Below, one piece after another: positions 35,586 to 44,383 of a stretch of DNA of 64,000 nt. Numbering within the stretch: position 1 is the stretch's first letter; the number at the start of each line of letters is the position of its first letter. Origin of the DNA: Burkholderia contaminans (lineage in GTDB: Bacteria; Pseudomonadota; Gammaproteobacteria; Burkholderiales; Burkholderiaceae); NCBI RefSeq assembly GCF_029633825.1, contig NZ_CP090642.1, forward strand, positions 1,240,001 through 1,304,000, given 5' to 3'. Below the pieces are notes generated by a model. The model had not been told where the DNA came from, did not search any database, and worked only from the letters and a program-made list of their open reading frames with translations. The translations under genes and the position numbers were made by a program.

Positions 35586-36596
35586 TCAGCATTCGACGAG
35601 CGCCTTCACGACGGTCTGCCCGGCATCCAGCAGACGCGGCAGCGCGTCCGGCACCTCATCGAGCCGCATCCGGTGCGTGTTCAGCGCGCGGTCCGGAATG
35701 CGCCCCGCGCGCATCGCGTCGAGCACCGTCGCGAAATCCTCGGCCGTCGCATTGCGGCTCGCGAGCAGCGTGGTTTCCCGCTTGTGGAACTCGGGATCCG
35801 AAAACGCGACGTGCCCGCGCACGATCGAGATCAACGTGTATTTGCCGCCGTGCGCGACGAATTCGAAACCGCGATTCATCGCATCGAGGTTGCCGGTCGC
35901 GTCGAACACCGCATCGAAATACTCGCCGTTCGTCAACGACGCGAGACGCTCCGCGTCGCCTTCCCCCACCTCCACCGCCGCATCGACCGCCAGATGCTGG
36001 CGGCAGAACGCCAGCCGGTCGGCCCGCGTGTCGAGGCACGTGACGTCGGCGCCGCGCAGCTTCGCGAAGATCATCGCGGCCATGCCGATCGGCCCGGCGC
36101 CGACGACCAGCGCGCGCTGCCCGGCGCGGATGTCCGCGCGCCGCACCGCATGCGCGCCGATCGCGAGAAATTCGAGCATCGCCGCCTGGTCGAGCGAAAT
36201 GCCGTCGGCCTTGTGCACGAACTGCGCGGGCACGCTCAGGTATTCGGCGAGTGCGCCGTCGCGATGCACGCCGAGCACCTTGATGTTCACGCAGCAGTTC
36301 GTGTTGCCGTGACGGCAGGCGACGCAGTGCCCGCACGACAGATACGGCATCACGTACACCGCGTCGCCGGCGCCGAGCCCCGACTCGGCTTCCGCCTCGA
36401 CGACGACCGCCGACAGCTCGTGGCCCATCACGCGCGGATAGTCGAGGTACGGCTGGTTGCCGGTGAAGATGTGCAGATCGGTGCCGCAGATGCCGACCCG
36501 TTGCACGCGCAACAGCACTTCGCCGCTGCCGCGCACGGGCAGCTCGCGATGCTGCACGCGCAGCACGCCGGGGGATTCGCAAATCACGCTGAGCAT
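35586..36596 (-). CDS. Zinc-dependent dehydrogenase (L-galactonate 5-dehydrogenase-like)
   Basis: The 336-residue medium-chain dehydrogenase keeps the catalytic zinc residues (GICGTDLH and GHELSA) and the four-cysteine structural zinc loop (CGHCVACRHGNTNCC). The cofactor fold is seen in ALVVGAGPIGMAAMIFAKLR. It resembles the L-galactonate/L-idonate/gluconate 5-dehydrogenases. In its cluster it fits oxidation of L-galactonate at C5 to D-tagaturonate, the substrate of the next enzyme. Placement between the reductase and the lactonase supports this order. Confidence 0.88.
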   Translation of the reverse strand: MLSVICESPGVLRVQHRELPVRGSGEVLLRVQRVGICGTDLHIFTGNQPYLDYPRVMGHELSAVVVEAEAESGLGAGDAVYVMPYLSCGHCVACRHGNTNCCVNIKVLGVHRDGALAEYLSVPAQFVHKADGISLDQAAMLEFLAIGAHAVRRADIRAGQRALVVGAGPIGMAAMIFAKLRGADVTCLDTRADRLAFCRQHLAVDAAVEVGEGDAERLASLTNGEYFDAVFDATGNLDAMNRGFEFVAHGGKYTLISIVRGHVAFSDPEFHKRETTLLASRNATAEDFATVLDAMRAGRIPDRALNTHRMRLDEVPDALPRLLDAGQTVVKALVEC

Positions 36597-36618
36597 GTCG
36601 GTTTCCTTTCGTTCTGGT

Positions 36619-37494
36619 TCATTCGTCGTGGCGTGCGGTGTCGATCCGGTAGAAGCGGCGCGCGTTGCCGCCGAAAAGGTCCTCCAGCGCCGCGGCGCCG
36701 AGCATCTGCGCGCAGTCGTCCTCGCACGCGGCCAGCCATTCGCCGTAGCCGCCGCACGCCGACGCCAGCCGCAGCACCGGCCAGTCGCTGCCCCACATCA
36801 AGCGCGTCGGCCCGAACAGCTCGGCCAGCGCCTGGACATACGGCCGCGTGCGTGCGCGCACCGCATCCGGGCCGGCCGACGGCCCGGCTTCCGTCCAGAG
36901 GCCGGACAGCTTGCAATGCAGGTTCGGCAGGCTCGCGAGCCTGCGCATCGCCGTTAGCCACGGCTGCATCTCGCCGCGCTCGATGAACGGCTTCGCGCCG
37001 TGGTCGATCACGATCGGCAGATCCGGATGGCGTTGCGCGAACGCGTGCAGCGCATCGAGATGGCGCGGCATCACCAGCGCATCGAAACGCAGCCCGTACT
37101 CGAGCATCGCGGCGACTGCGCGATCCAGCCGCGGATCGTCGATCCACGCGTCGTCGGGCAGATCCTGCAGCATCGGTCGCAAGCCGCGCGCCTTCGGCGC
37201 GGATGCAAACGCCGCGATCCGCGCGGGTGCGTCGTCGGCCTTCAGGTCGACCCAGCCGACCACGGCGCCGACGCTCGGCGTTTCAGCCGCGAGATCGAGC
37301 AGAAAGCGCGTGTCGGCTTCGCTCGGCAGCGACTGCACGACGACGGTGATATCGATGCGCGCGGCGTCGAGCAGCGGCGCCAGATCGGCCGGGCCGAAAT
37401 CCCGGTGAATCGCGTCGAGCTCGGCCGGCGGCCAGCAGCCGGCCCGCGCGTCGATGCGCCAGTAGTGCTGATGGGCGTCGATGCGCGGGGTCAT
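36619..37494 (-). CDS. Amidohydrolase-family sugar lactonase (L-fuconolactonase-like)
   Basis: The 291-residue protein belongs to the COG3618 amidohydrolases: RIDAHQHYWRID at the N terminus, DLPIVIDHGAKPFIERGEM in the middle, NLHCKLSGLWTEAG, and LMWGSDWPVLRLA at the end. Members hydrolyse L-fucono-, L-rhamnono- or L-galactono-lactones. The start overlaps the stop of the aldo/keto reductase by 4 bases (ATGA), so the two are translationally coupled as sequential enzymes: dehydrogenase makes the lactone and this opens it. Confidence 0.9.
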   Translation of the reverse strand: MTPRIDAHQHYWRIDARAGCWPPAELDAIHRDFGPADLAPLLDAARIDITVVVQSLPSEADTRFLLDLAAETPSVGAVVGWVDLKADDAPARIAAFASAPKARGLRPMLQDLPDDAWIDDPRLDRAVAAMLEYGLRFDALVMPRHLDALHAFAQRHPDLPIVIDHGAKPFIERGEMQPWLTAMRRLASLPNLHCKLSGLWTEAGPSAGPDAVRARTRPYVQALAELFGPTRLMWGSDWPVLRLASACGGYGEWLAACEDDCAQMLGAAALEDLFGGNARRFYRIDTARHDE

Positions 37495-38507
37495 GCGTGT
37501 GCTCCCGGCACCGGCGCGTGCGCCGCGATCAGCCCTTCGTCGCGCAGCGCATCCCACAGCTCGGCCGGCGCGGGGCGCTCGAACCATGCGATGTTCTGCT
37601 TCAGCTGAGCCACGCTGCGCGCGCCGACCACGCACGACACGACGGCCGGATGGCCGAACGGAAACTGCAACGCCGCGGCCGGAAGCGGCACGTCGAAGCG
37701 GTTGCACAACGCGCCGAGCCGCGTCGCCTTGTCGATCACGTCGGCGCTCGCGTCCGCATAGTTGAATTTGCCGTTGCCGGCGAGCAAACCGGAATTGAAC
37801 ACGCCGCCGATCACGATCGCCGTCCCTTCACGGGCACACGCGTCGAGCAGCGGTTCGAGCGCCGTCTGTTCGAGCAGCGTATAGCGGCCGGCCAGCAGCA
37901 CCGCATCGAGCGCCGCTTCGTTCAGCGCGTCGGCCGCGACTTCCCATTCGTTCACGCCGAGACCGAACCCGCCGATCTCGCCGCCCGAGCGCAACGCATC
38001 CAGCGCGCGAAACCCGCCGCCGCGGGTCAACTGGTCCCAGTAGTGCGCGTGACGATCGCCGTGCGTCATCGCGCCGATGTCGTGCACGTACAGCATGTCG
38101 ACTCGCGCGAGCCCGAGCCGTTGCCGGCTGTCGTCGTGCGAGCGCATGATGCCGTCGTAGCTGTAGTCGTACACCGGCCGGAACGGCAGCGGCTCCGCCC
38201 AGCCGTCGTCGCCCGGCCGCACGCTCGCGTCGGCCCGCATCAGCCGCCCGACCTTCGTGCTGAGCGTGAAGGCGCGGCGCTCGCGCGGGGCGAGCCCCGC
38301 CCCCACGCGCCGCTCGGACAGCGTGTAGCCGTAATACGGCGCGGTGTCGAAATAGCGCAGGCCGGCCGCCCACGCGGCGTCGACGAGCGCGGCGGCATCG
38401 GCGGCCGACATCGGCCGATAAAGGCCGCCGAGCTGCGAGCAGCCGAGGCCGAGCGCGGACACCGTCAGCCCGCTGCGCGGCAAGGTGCGCGTATCGTTTG
38501 CATTCAT
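37491..38507 (-). CDS. Aldo/keto reductase, L-fucose/L-galactose 1-dehydrogenase-like
   Basis: The 338-residue enzyme has the TIM-barrel aldo/keto reductase fold with LGLGCSQLGGLYRPMSAADA at the N terminus, RYFDTAPYYGYTLSERRVGA (catalytic Asp and Tyr), and an STKVGRLMRAD lysine segment. The pattern matches the D-threo-aldose 1-dehydrogenase (L-fucose dehydrogenase) group, which oxidise L-fucose or L-galactose at C1. It is coupled to the lactonase gene and 29 bp behind the sugar-binding protein. Together they start the pathway. Confidence 0.9.
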   Translation of the reverse strand: MNANDTRTLPRSGLTVSALGLGCSQLGGLYRPMSAADAAALVDAAWAAGLRYFDTAPYYGYTLSERRVGAGLAPRERRAFTLSTKVGRLMRADASVRPGDDGWAEPLPFRPVYDYSYDGIMRSHDDSRQRLGLARVDMLYVHDIGAMTHGDRHAHYWDQLTRGGGFRALDALRSGGEIGGFGLGVNEWEVAADALNEAALDAVLLAGRYTLLEQTALEPLLDACAREGTAIVIGGVFNSGLLAGNGKFNYADASADVIDKATRLGALCNRFDVPLPAAALQFPFGHPAVVSCVVGARSVAQLKQNIAWFERPAPAELWDALRDEGLIAAHAPVPGAHA

Positions 38508-38536
38508 GAGGCGTAACCGGATGCGGGGAAAAGGGA

Positions 38537-39484
38537 TCAGTACAGGACGTTCTTCGCCGCCTGCGAATCGAGGTTCTGCTTGTCGACCATCACGACGCCG
38601 GTATCGATCAGCTTCGGCGCGGGCTTGCGCTCGATCACGTCGAGCGCCGTGCGCACGCCCTGGTTCCCCATCTGCCACGAGCCCTGCACGGCGATCGCCT
38701 GCACGGTGCCGTCGCGCACGAAGCCCTGCAGGTCCTCGTTGCCGTCGAACCCGATCGCCACCACCTTGCCCGCCTTGCCCGACTGCTTCAGCGCACGGCC
38801 CATCCCGACCGCGGTCGGCTCGTTCGCGCCGAAGATGCCCTTCAGGTCCGGGTTCGCCGACAGCACGTCGGTCGTCTGGTTCAGCGCGGTCGCCATTTGC
38901 GATTGCGAGTAGTACGGGCCGACGACCTGCAGCTTCGAATGGCTCTCGATGTACTTGCGGAACCCGCCGACGCGGCTGACCTCGGACCCCGCGCCCGGCA
39001 CGTACGACATGATCGCGATCTTGCCCGACTGCCCGACGCGGTCGATCAGCGCCTTCGCGCACAGCGCGCCCGCCTTCTCGTTGTCGGTCGACAGGAACGC
39101 CTGGTAGTACGGCTTGCCGGCGTCCGCGATCGCCGAGTCGATCAGCACGACGGGAATGTGCGCTTCCCACGCCTTCTTGATCGCGGGCACCAGCGCATCG
39201 GGATCGGACGGCGCGAGCACGATGCCCGCCACATGCCGCGTGACCGCGTTGTCGACCATGTTGACCTGGCCGCTGATGTCGGACTCGGCCGCCGGGCCCT
39301 GGAACGTCATCGTGTAGCCCTTCGCGCCGTCGAGCGCCGCCTTCGCGCCTTTCTGCACGTTCTGCCAGTAGTTCGAATTGACCGTCTTGACGATCACCGC
39401 GATCTCGCCGCCCGCCGCATACGCACCGCTGCTGCATACCGCGAACACGCACGCCGATGCCGCCAGCAGGATGGATTTGTTCAT
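38537..39484 (-). CDS. Ribose-type ABC transporter periplasmic binding protein
   Basis: The 315-residue protein has a Sec signal peptide (cleavage near AYA-AGG at residue 24) and the RbsB fold: EIAVIVKTVNSNYWQNVQKG, VDNAVTRHVAGIVLAPSDPD, KVVAIGFDGNEDLQGFV. Three aromatic residues for sugar binding are seen in NSNYW. It is the receptor of the importer encoded by the two upstream genes (CUT2 family). The ligand is probably L-galactose, L-fucose or another L-hexose, inferred from the enzymes in the operon. Confidence 0.93.
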   Translation of the reverse strand: MNKSILLAASACVFAVCSSGAYAAGGEIAVIVKTVNSNYWQNVQKGAKAALDGAKGYTMTFQGPAAESDISGQVNMVDNAVTRHVAGIVLAPSDPDALVPAIKKAWEAHIPVVLIDSAIADAGKPYYQAFLSTDNEKAGALCAKALIDRVGQSGKIAIMSYVPGAGSEVSRVGGFRKYIESHSKLQVVGPYYSQSQMATALNQTTDVLSANPDLKGIFGANEPTAVGMGRALKQSGKAGKVVAIGFDGNEDLQGFVRDGTVQAIAVQGSWQMGNQGVRTALDVIERKPAPKLIDTGVVMVDKQNLDSQAAKNVLY

Positions 39485-39526
39485 GTCTCGCTCCGCTTCT
39501 CGTTGGTAGGGACTGCTTGCTGCCGG

Positions 39527-40558
39527 TCAGGGCCGGCGATTGCGCAACTGGTCGATCCACACCGTGCCGAGGATCACGACGCCGATGATGATCTGCTGGA
39601 TGAAGCTCGATACGCCGTTCATGTTCAGGCCGTTGCGCAGCACGCCGATCACGAACGCGCCGATCGCCGTGCCGGAGATCGTGCCGACGCCGCCCATCAG
39701 CGACGTGCCGCCGATGACCGAACTGGCGATCGCGTCGAGCTCGTACATCACGCCTTCGTTCGGCTGCCCGGTGACGAGCCGCGACATCAGCACGCAGCCG
39801 GTCACGCCCGCGAGCGCGCCGGACAGTACGTAGGTGAACAGCTTCACGCCCTGCACGTTCACGCCCGACAGCCGTGCCGCTTCCGCGTTCGACCCGACCG
39901 CGTAGATATGGCGGCCGAGCGACGTTCTCGACAGCAGCACGGACACCACGACGAACAGCACGACCATGATCACGACCGGATACGGAATGCCGGGAAAGGT
40001 CGTGTCGGGGAACCCGTCCGCGCCGATGCGCGAGATCCGCAGCAGCGCGCCGTTGCCCAGCGCGCCGAACGCGTCGCCGAGATCCGATACCGGCCGCGCG
40101 CCCGTGATCTGCAGCGCGATGCCGCGCGCGACGAGCATCATGCCGAGCGTCGCGATGAACGGCGGCAGGCCCATCTGCGTCACGCAGATGCCGTTGACGA
40201 GCCCGCACAGCGCGCCGACCAGGATGCCGGCCGCCATCGCGGCGGGCACCGGCACGCCGGCCTTGACCAGCAGCGCCGCGCAGACGCCGGCCAGCGCGAG
40301 CACCGAGCCGACCGACAGGTCGATGCCGCCCGTGATGATCACGCAGGTGGCGGCCACGCCCAGATAGGCGATCGACGTGACCTGCAGGCCGACCGTCATC
40401 AGGTTGTCGACCGAGAAGAACGCCGCGCTCGATATCGAGAACGCGGACACGAGCACGACGAGACTGCCCAGCGCCGCAAACTTCTGGATCAGGTCGCGCC
40501 GCCGCTGTCGCGCCGCCCGCTCGTCGGCCTGGCTTCGATCGGATGTCATTTCAAGCAT
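39527..40558 (-). CDS. Ribose-type ABC transporter permease
   Basis: This 343-residue membrane protein has about eight to ten hydrophobic helices and the CUT2 permease signature GGIDLSVGSVLALAGVCAAL and GIALQITGARPVSDLGDAFG, with VSVLLSRTSLGRHIYAVGSN AEAARLSGVN near the EAA-like loop. It overlaps the ATPase gene by 8 bases (40551-40558). The first 27 residues are charged and cytoplasmic. Confidence 0.93.
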   Translation of the reverse strand: MLEMTSDRSQADERAARQRRRDLIQKFAALGSLVVLVSAFSISSAAFFSVDNLMTVGLQVTSIAYLGVAATCVIITGGIDLSVGSVLALAGVCAALLVKAGVPVPAAMAAGILVGALCGLVNGICVTQMGLPPFIATLGMMLVARGIALQITGARPVSDLGDAFGALGNGALLRISRIGADGFPDTTFPGIPYPVVIMVVLFVVVSVLLSRTSLGRHIYAVGSNAEAARLSGVNVQGVKLFTYVLSGALAGVTGCVLMSRLVTGQPNEGVMYELDAIASSVIGGTSLMGGVGTISGTAIGAFVIGVLRNGLNMNGVSSFIQQIIIGVVILGTVWIDQLRNRRP

Positions 40559-42095
40559 GGGAACGCCCCGACGCGTAGTGCATGATCTCCTCCTGACTGG
40601 TGTGTTTCGTGTCGAGAAATGCGGTCAATCGACCTTCGTGAAAAACGGCGATCCGGTCGGTCATGCCGAGCAGTTCGGGCAACTCCGAACTGATCAGCAC
40701 CACGCCGACGCCGTCGGCGGCGAGCCGGTCCATCAGCCCGTAGATCGCGAATTTCGCGCCGACGTCGATGCCGCGCGTCGGCTCGTCGAAGAACAGGATC
40801 TTCGAGCCGCGGTACAGCCATTTGCCGATGACGACCTTCTGCTGGTTGCCGCCGGACAGGTTGCGCACGCGCTGGTGCACGGACGGCGTGCGAATCGCGA
40901 GGTCCTGCACGTAGCGGCGCGCGACGTCGAGTTCGTCGTCGAAGCGCAGGAACCCGAAGCGTGACGTGATGCCGCGCACGTTCGCGAGCGTGAGGTTCGC
41001 CGCGACGGGCATCGGCAGCGCGAGCCCCTCCGTCTTGCGGTCCTCCGACAGATACGCGATGCCGTGCCGGATCGCCTCGCGCGGCGAGCGGATCGTCACG
41101 GGCCGGCCGTGCAGCGCGATCGTGCCGCCGTCGGCGCGATCGGCGCCGAAGATCGCGCGGGCGATCTCGGTGCGCCCGGCGCCCATCAACCCCGCGAACC
41201 CGAGGATCTCGCCGCGGCGCAGCGCGAACGACACCGGCCCGAACACGCCGTCGCGGCGCAGGTCCCGCACATCGAGCAGCACCTCGTCGGTCGGCACCGA
41301 TTGCCGGGACGGATAGGCGTCGTCGAGCGTGCGTCCGACCATGCGCGCGACGATGTCGTCGATGCTCACGTCGGCGAAATCGTCGGTCGAGATGTGGCGC
41401 CCGTCGCGCAGCACCGTCACGCGATCGACGATCTGCGCCATTTCGTCGAGCCGGTGCGAGATGTACAGAATCGCCACGCCGTCGGCACGCAGCTCCTCGA
41501 TGATGCGAAAGAGCTGCACCGTTTCCGCTTCCGTCAGCGACGACGTGGGCTCGTCCATGATCAGCACGCGCGCGTCGTGCGACAGCGCCTTCGCGATCTC
41601 GACCATCTGCTGCTGCGCGATGGACAGCACGCCGACCTTCGTCGTCGGGGCCACGTTCAGCCCGATACGCGCGATGCAGCGCGCCGCATCCGCGTTCATG
41701 CGTTTCGTACCGACGAACGGCCCGCGCCGGGGCTCGCGCGCGAGGAACAGGTTCTCCGCCACGCTCAGGTGCGGGACGAGATTGAGTTCCTGGTGAATGA
41801 TCGAGATGCCGGCCGCCTGCGCTTCGGACGCCGAACGAAACCGCACCGGCGCGCCGCGATAGTGAACGACGCCGTCGTCGGGCAGGTACTGGCCGCTGAT
41901 GATCTTCATCAGCGTCGATTTGCCCGCGCCGTTTTCGCCGCACACCGCATGCACCTCGCCGCGGCGCAGGTCGAGGCGAATCCCGTCGAGCGCGAGGACG
42001 CCCGGGAAGCGCTTGCGAATTCCGTCCAGGCGCAGGATCTCCCGGTCCGCTTCGTCGTGCGCGGCCTGACCGGGCAGATTGCGAGGCATTGCCAT
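40551..42095 (-). CDS. Ribose-type ABC transporter ATPase (two nucleotide domains)
   Basis: The 514-residue protein has two ATPase halves. The first has Walker A GENGAGKST (53-61), a Q-loop, and LIMDEPTSSLTEAE. The second has the degenerate GLMGAGRTEIAR and a signature LSGGNQQKV with FFDEPTRGIDVGAKF. The layout is that of RbsA/XylG. It is the first gene of the L-sugar operon (transcribed from about 42100 towards 32519), 234 bp from the divergent GntR gene. Confidence 0.95.
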   Translation of the reverse strand: MAMPRNLPGQAAHDEADREILRLDGIRKRFPGVLALDGIRLDLRRGEVHAVCGENGAGKSTLMKIISGQYLPDDGVVHYRGAPVRFRSASEAQAAGISIIHQELNLVPHLSVAENLFLAREPRRGPFVGTKRMNADAARCIARIGLNVAPTTKVGVLSIAQQQMVEIAKALSHDARVLIMDEPTSSLTEAETVQLFRIIEELRADGVAILYISHRLDEMAQIVDRVTVLRDGRHISTDDFADVSIDDIVARMVGRTLDDAYPSRQSVPTDEVLLDVRDLRRDGVFGPVSFALRRGEILGFAGLMGAGRTEIARAIFGADRADGGTIALHGRPVTIRSPREAIRHGIAYLSEDRKTEGLALPMPVAANLTLANVRGITSRFGFLRFDDELDVARRYVQDLAIRTPSVHQRVRNLSGGNQQKVVIGKWLYRGSKILFFDEPTRGIDVGAKFAIYGLMDRLAADGVGVVLISSELPELLGMTDRIAVFHEGRLTAFLDTKHTSQEEIMHYASGRSHA

Positions 42096-42138
42096 TGCGT
42101 CTCCTTGGGGTGGATCGACCTCCGCACTATCCGGTCAG

Positions 42139-42218
42139 TCCAATTTGGATGAATTACAGCAATCAAACCCGTTTTGGTCAAGCCAATTTAACTATTCACA
42201 TCTGATCTTACCAATGGT
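42139..42218. promoter_or_regulatory. Candidate GntR operator cluster in the divergent region
   Basis: Three short dyads stand between the ATPase and GntR start codons: TCCAATTTGGA (42139-42149), TTGGTCAAGCCAA (42174-42186) and ACCAATGGT (42210-42218). TTGG..CCAA resembles hexuronate (ExuR/UxuR) operators of the GntR family (TTGGTATACCAA). The region is also AT-rich, unlike its neighbours, and probably holds both promoters. Which dyad the repressor uses is not decided. Confidence 0.5.
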
Positions 42219-42328
42219 GAAAACCCGGACATCGGGATGAACCCGCCGCCACACGGGGCAATGCGGCAGGCGTGATAGACTCCGCGACACGCGCTTGCGC
42301 CCAAAGCGCATTGATCCCTATCAATCGG

Positions 42329-43030
42329 ATGAAATCGACAGAACCCAAGCGGCTTTACCAATCGGTCGCGGCCCAGATCGTCGCGTTGATTCGCCAGGGC
42401 GAATTCGCGATCGGCGAGCGGCTGCCGCCGGAGCGCGAGCTGGCGCTGACGCTCGGCGTATCGCGCCCGTCGCTTCGCGAGGCGCTGATCGCGCTGGAAA
42501 TCGGCGGCCAGATCGAGATCCGGATGGGCTCCGGCGTGTATGTGCGCGACACGGCGGCCGACGCCGTCGGCCCGATGGCCACGCTCGGCGACAGCCCGTC
42601 GGAATTGATGCAGGCGCGCGCGGCCGTCGAAGGCAGCGTCGCCGCACTGGCCGCCGCACGGATGACGGCCGCGATGCTCGAGCGCCTGCGCCGCACGGTG
42701 CAGCGCATGAAGCGGCTCGCGGAGGCCGGCAAATCCCCGGTCGAAGCCGACCGGCAGTTCCACATGCTGATCGCGGAAGCCGCCGGCAACTCGGTGCTCA
42801 CCCGCTTCGTCGGCGAGCTGTTCGACAGCCGCCACGACCCGATCGCGACCGCGATGCGCGGCCACGCGGAGAATCCGCAGACGTGGACCGCCGCGGTGCG
42901 CGAGCACGAGGACGTGCTGCTCGCGCTGCAGGCCGGCGATCCGATCGCGGCCCAGACGGCCATCCGCGCGCATCTTCGTGCGTCGGAAGCGCGGTGGATC
43001 GAGGGTGGGCTGAAAGCCGATCCGGATTGA
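42329..43030 (+). CDS. GntR family regulator, FadR subfamily (UxuR-like)
   Basis: The 233-residue protein has a GntR HTH (YQSVAAQIVALIRQGEFAIG, then PPERELALTLGVSRPSLREA) and an FCD helical domain with the metal/ligand residues DRQFHMLIAEAAGN, DSRHDPIA and REHEDVLLAL. ATG 42329 is chosen because the HTH starts 10 residues on; an upstream start at 42272 adds a non-conserved stretch. Its subgroup controls hexuronate and aldonate operons. Being divergent from the L-sugar operon, it is the obvious regulator, with a pathway intermediate such as tagaturonate as likely inducer. Confidence 0.92.
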   Translation: MKSTEPKRLYQSVAAQIVALIRQGEFAIGERLPPERELALTLGVSRPSLREALIALEIGGQIEIRMGSGVYVRDTAADAVGPMATLGDSPSELMQARAAVEGSVAALAAARMTAAMLERLRRTVQRMKRLAEAGKSPVEADRQFHMLIAEAAGNSVLTRFVGELFDSRHDPIATAMRGHAENPQTWTAAVREHEDVLLALQAGDPIAAQTAIRAHLRASEARWIEGGLKADPD

Positions 43031-43038
43031 GCGTGCGC

Positions 43039-43067
43039 GGGCGCTGACAACGCGCTATTCAGCGCCC
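43039..43067. terminator. Bidirectional terminator between GntR and MFS genes
   Basis: GGGCGCTGA (43039-43047) and TCAGCGCCC (43059-43067) form a perfect 9-bp stem with an 11-nt loop between two convergent genes. The right arm overlaps the last codons of the MFS gene (stop at 43055). No long T-run follows on either side, so termination efficiency is uncertain. Confidence 0.6.
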
Positions 43068-44383
43068 TGCAACGCGGCCCGTTCGCGCGCCGTGCGGCGC
43101 GACGGCAGCGTGCGCGGCACCAGGCTCGTCACCAGCACCGCGCCGACCACCAGCAGCCCCGCGACCACCGCGAACCCGGCATACGGCGCGCCGGTACGTG
43201 CGAACAGAACACCGACCAGCCACGAACTGAACGCGCCGCCGAGCGAACCCAGCATGCTGATCACCGCGATGCCCGCTGCCGCCGCCCGGCCGGTCAACTG
43301 GGCAGCCGGAATCGTCCAGAACACGATCGGCACGGTGAACGCGCACAGCTGCGCGATCGCAAGCAAGGCCACGGTGATCGCTACATGGCCGACCGAGAAG
43401 CGCAGGAGCAGCAGACTGCACGCGGTGACGAGCATGCAGGCCACCGTATGCCAGCGGCGCTCGCCGTATCGGTCGGAACTCCATGCGATCGCCACGTTGC
43501 CGATCATCGTGAACACGGAAATCAGTCCGGACAACCAACCGATTCCGGTGACGCTCGCCACCCCGGCCGCCTTCAGCACCGTCGGCGACCAGAACGTCAC
43601 GGTCCCCATCCCGACGTAGACGCAGAAATAGATCGCCGCCAGCCCCAGCACACGCGCGTTGCGAACGATGTCGAACACGCCCGCCCGGTCATGGCCGACC
43701 ACGGCCGACGCGCGCTCCGCGTCCAGATCCCGCAAGAGCGCCTGCCGGTCCGCAGGCGACAGCCATGCCGCCCGCTCCGGCCGGTCGCTCAGCATCAGCG
43801 GCGCAACCAGCCCGAGCGCGATGGCCGGCAATCCCTCGATCAGGAACAGCCACTGCCATCCGCGCAACCCCATCGTGTCCTGCAGTTGGGCCATGATCCA
43901 GCCGGACAACGGCCCGCCGATCATCCCGGCGACCGGAACGGCGAGCAGCAGCACGCTGTTGACGCGGGCGCGCACCGCATCCGGAAACCAGTACGACAGG
44001 TACAGGATCAGGCCTGGAAAGAAGCCGGCCTCGGCGGCGCCGAGCAGAAAGCGCACCACGTACAGCGACACGCGGCCGGTCACGAACATCTGCGCGACCG
44101 TGCACAGGCCCCACAGCACCATGATCCGCATCAGCGTGCGGCTCGCGCCGATGCGCGCCAGCACCAGGTTGCTCGGCACCTCGAAGGCGGCGTAACTGAT
44201 GAAGAAGATGGCCGTCGCGGAGCCGAATACGGCTTCACTCAAGCCGAGATCCTGCAGGAACTGCAGCTTGGCGAAGCCGATGTTGACGCGATCGATGAAG
44301 TTGATCACGTAGCAGACGAACAGAAACGGGATCACGCGCAGCGCGATCCGACGATACAACATGGCAGGGGGTGACTCGGACAT
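43055..44383 (-). CDS. MFS transporter, ACS family
   Basis: The 442-residue carrier has 12 helices and ACS landmarks: NFIDRVNIGFAKLQFLQDLG, FEVPSNLVLARIGASRTLMR and FLLGAAEAGFFPGLILYLSY. It is a close relative in design of the carrier at 16193-17539. ATG 44381-44383 is chosen for the GGGAG upstream; a start at 44407 would add eight residues. It is convergent with the GntR gene and divergent from the AraC gene. No enzyme gene is next to it, so its sugar-acid or aromatic-acid substrate cannot be assigned. Confidence 0.9.
   Translation of the reverse strand: MSESPPAMLYRRIALRVIPFLFVCYVINFIDRVNIGFAKLQFLQDLGLSEAVFGSATAIFFISYAAFEVPSNLVLARIGASRTLMRIMVLWGLCTVAQMFVTGRVSLYVVRFLLGAAEAGFFPGLILYLSYWFPDAVRARVNSVLLLAVPVAGMIGGPLSGWIMAQLQDTMGLRGWQWLFLIEGLPAIALGLVAPLMLSDRPERAAWLSPADRQALLRDLDAERASAVVGHDRAGVFDIVRNARVLGLAAIYFCVYVGMGTVTFWSPTVLKAAGVASVTGIGWLSGLISVFTMIGNVAIAWSSDRYGERRWHTVACMLVTACSLLLLRFSVGHVAITVALLAIAQLCAFTVPIVFWTIPAAQLTGRAAAAGIAVISMLGSLGGAFSSWLVGVLFARTGAPYAGFAVVAGLLVVGAVLVTSLVPRTLPSRRTARERAALQGAE

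Noticed and set aside
37491..40208. Apparent 905-residue fusion of permease, binding protein and reductase
   Set aside because: Only its last part (37491-38507) is the aldo/keto reductase frame; the upstream part is an off-frame reading of the binding protein and permease genes, each with its own start, stop and domain.
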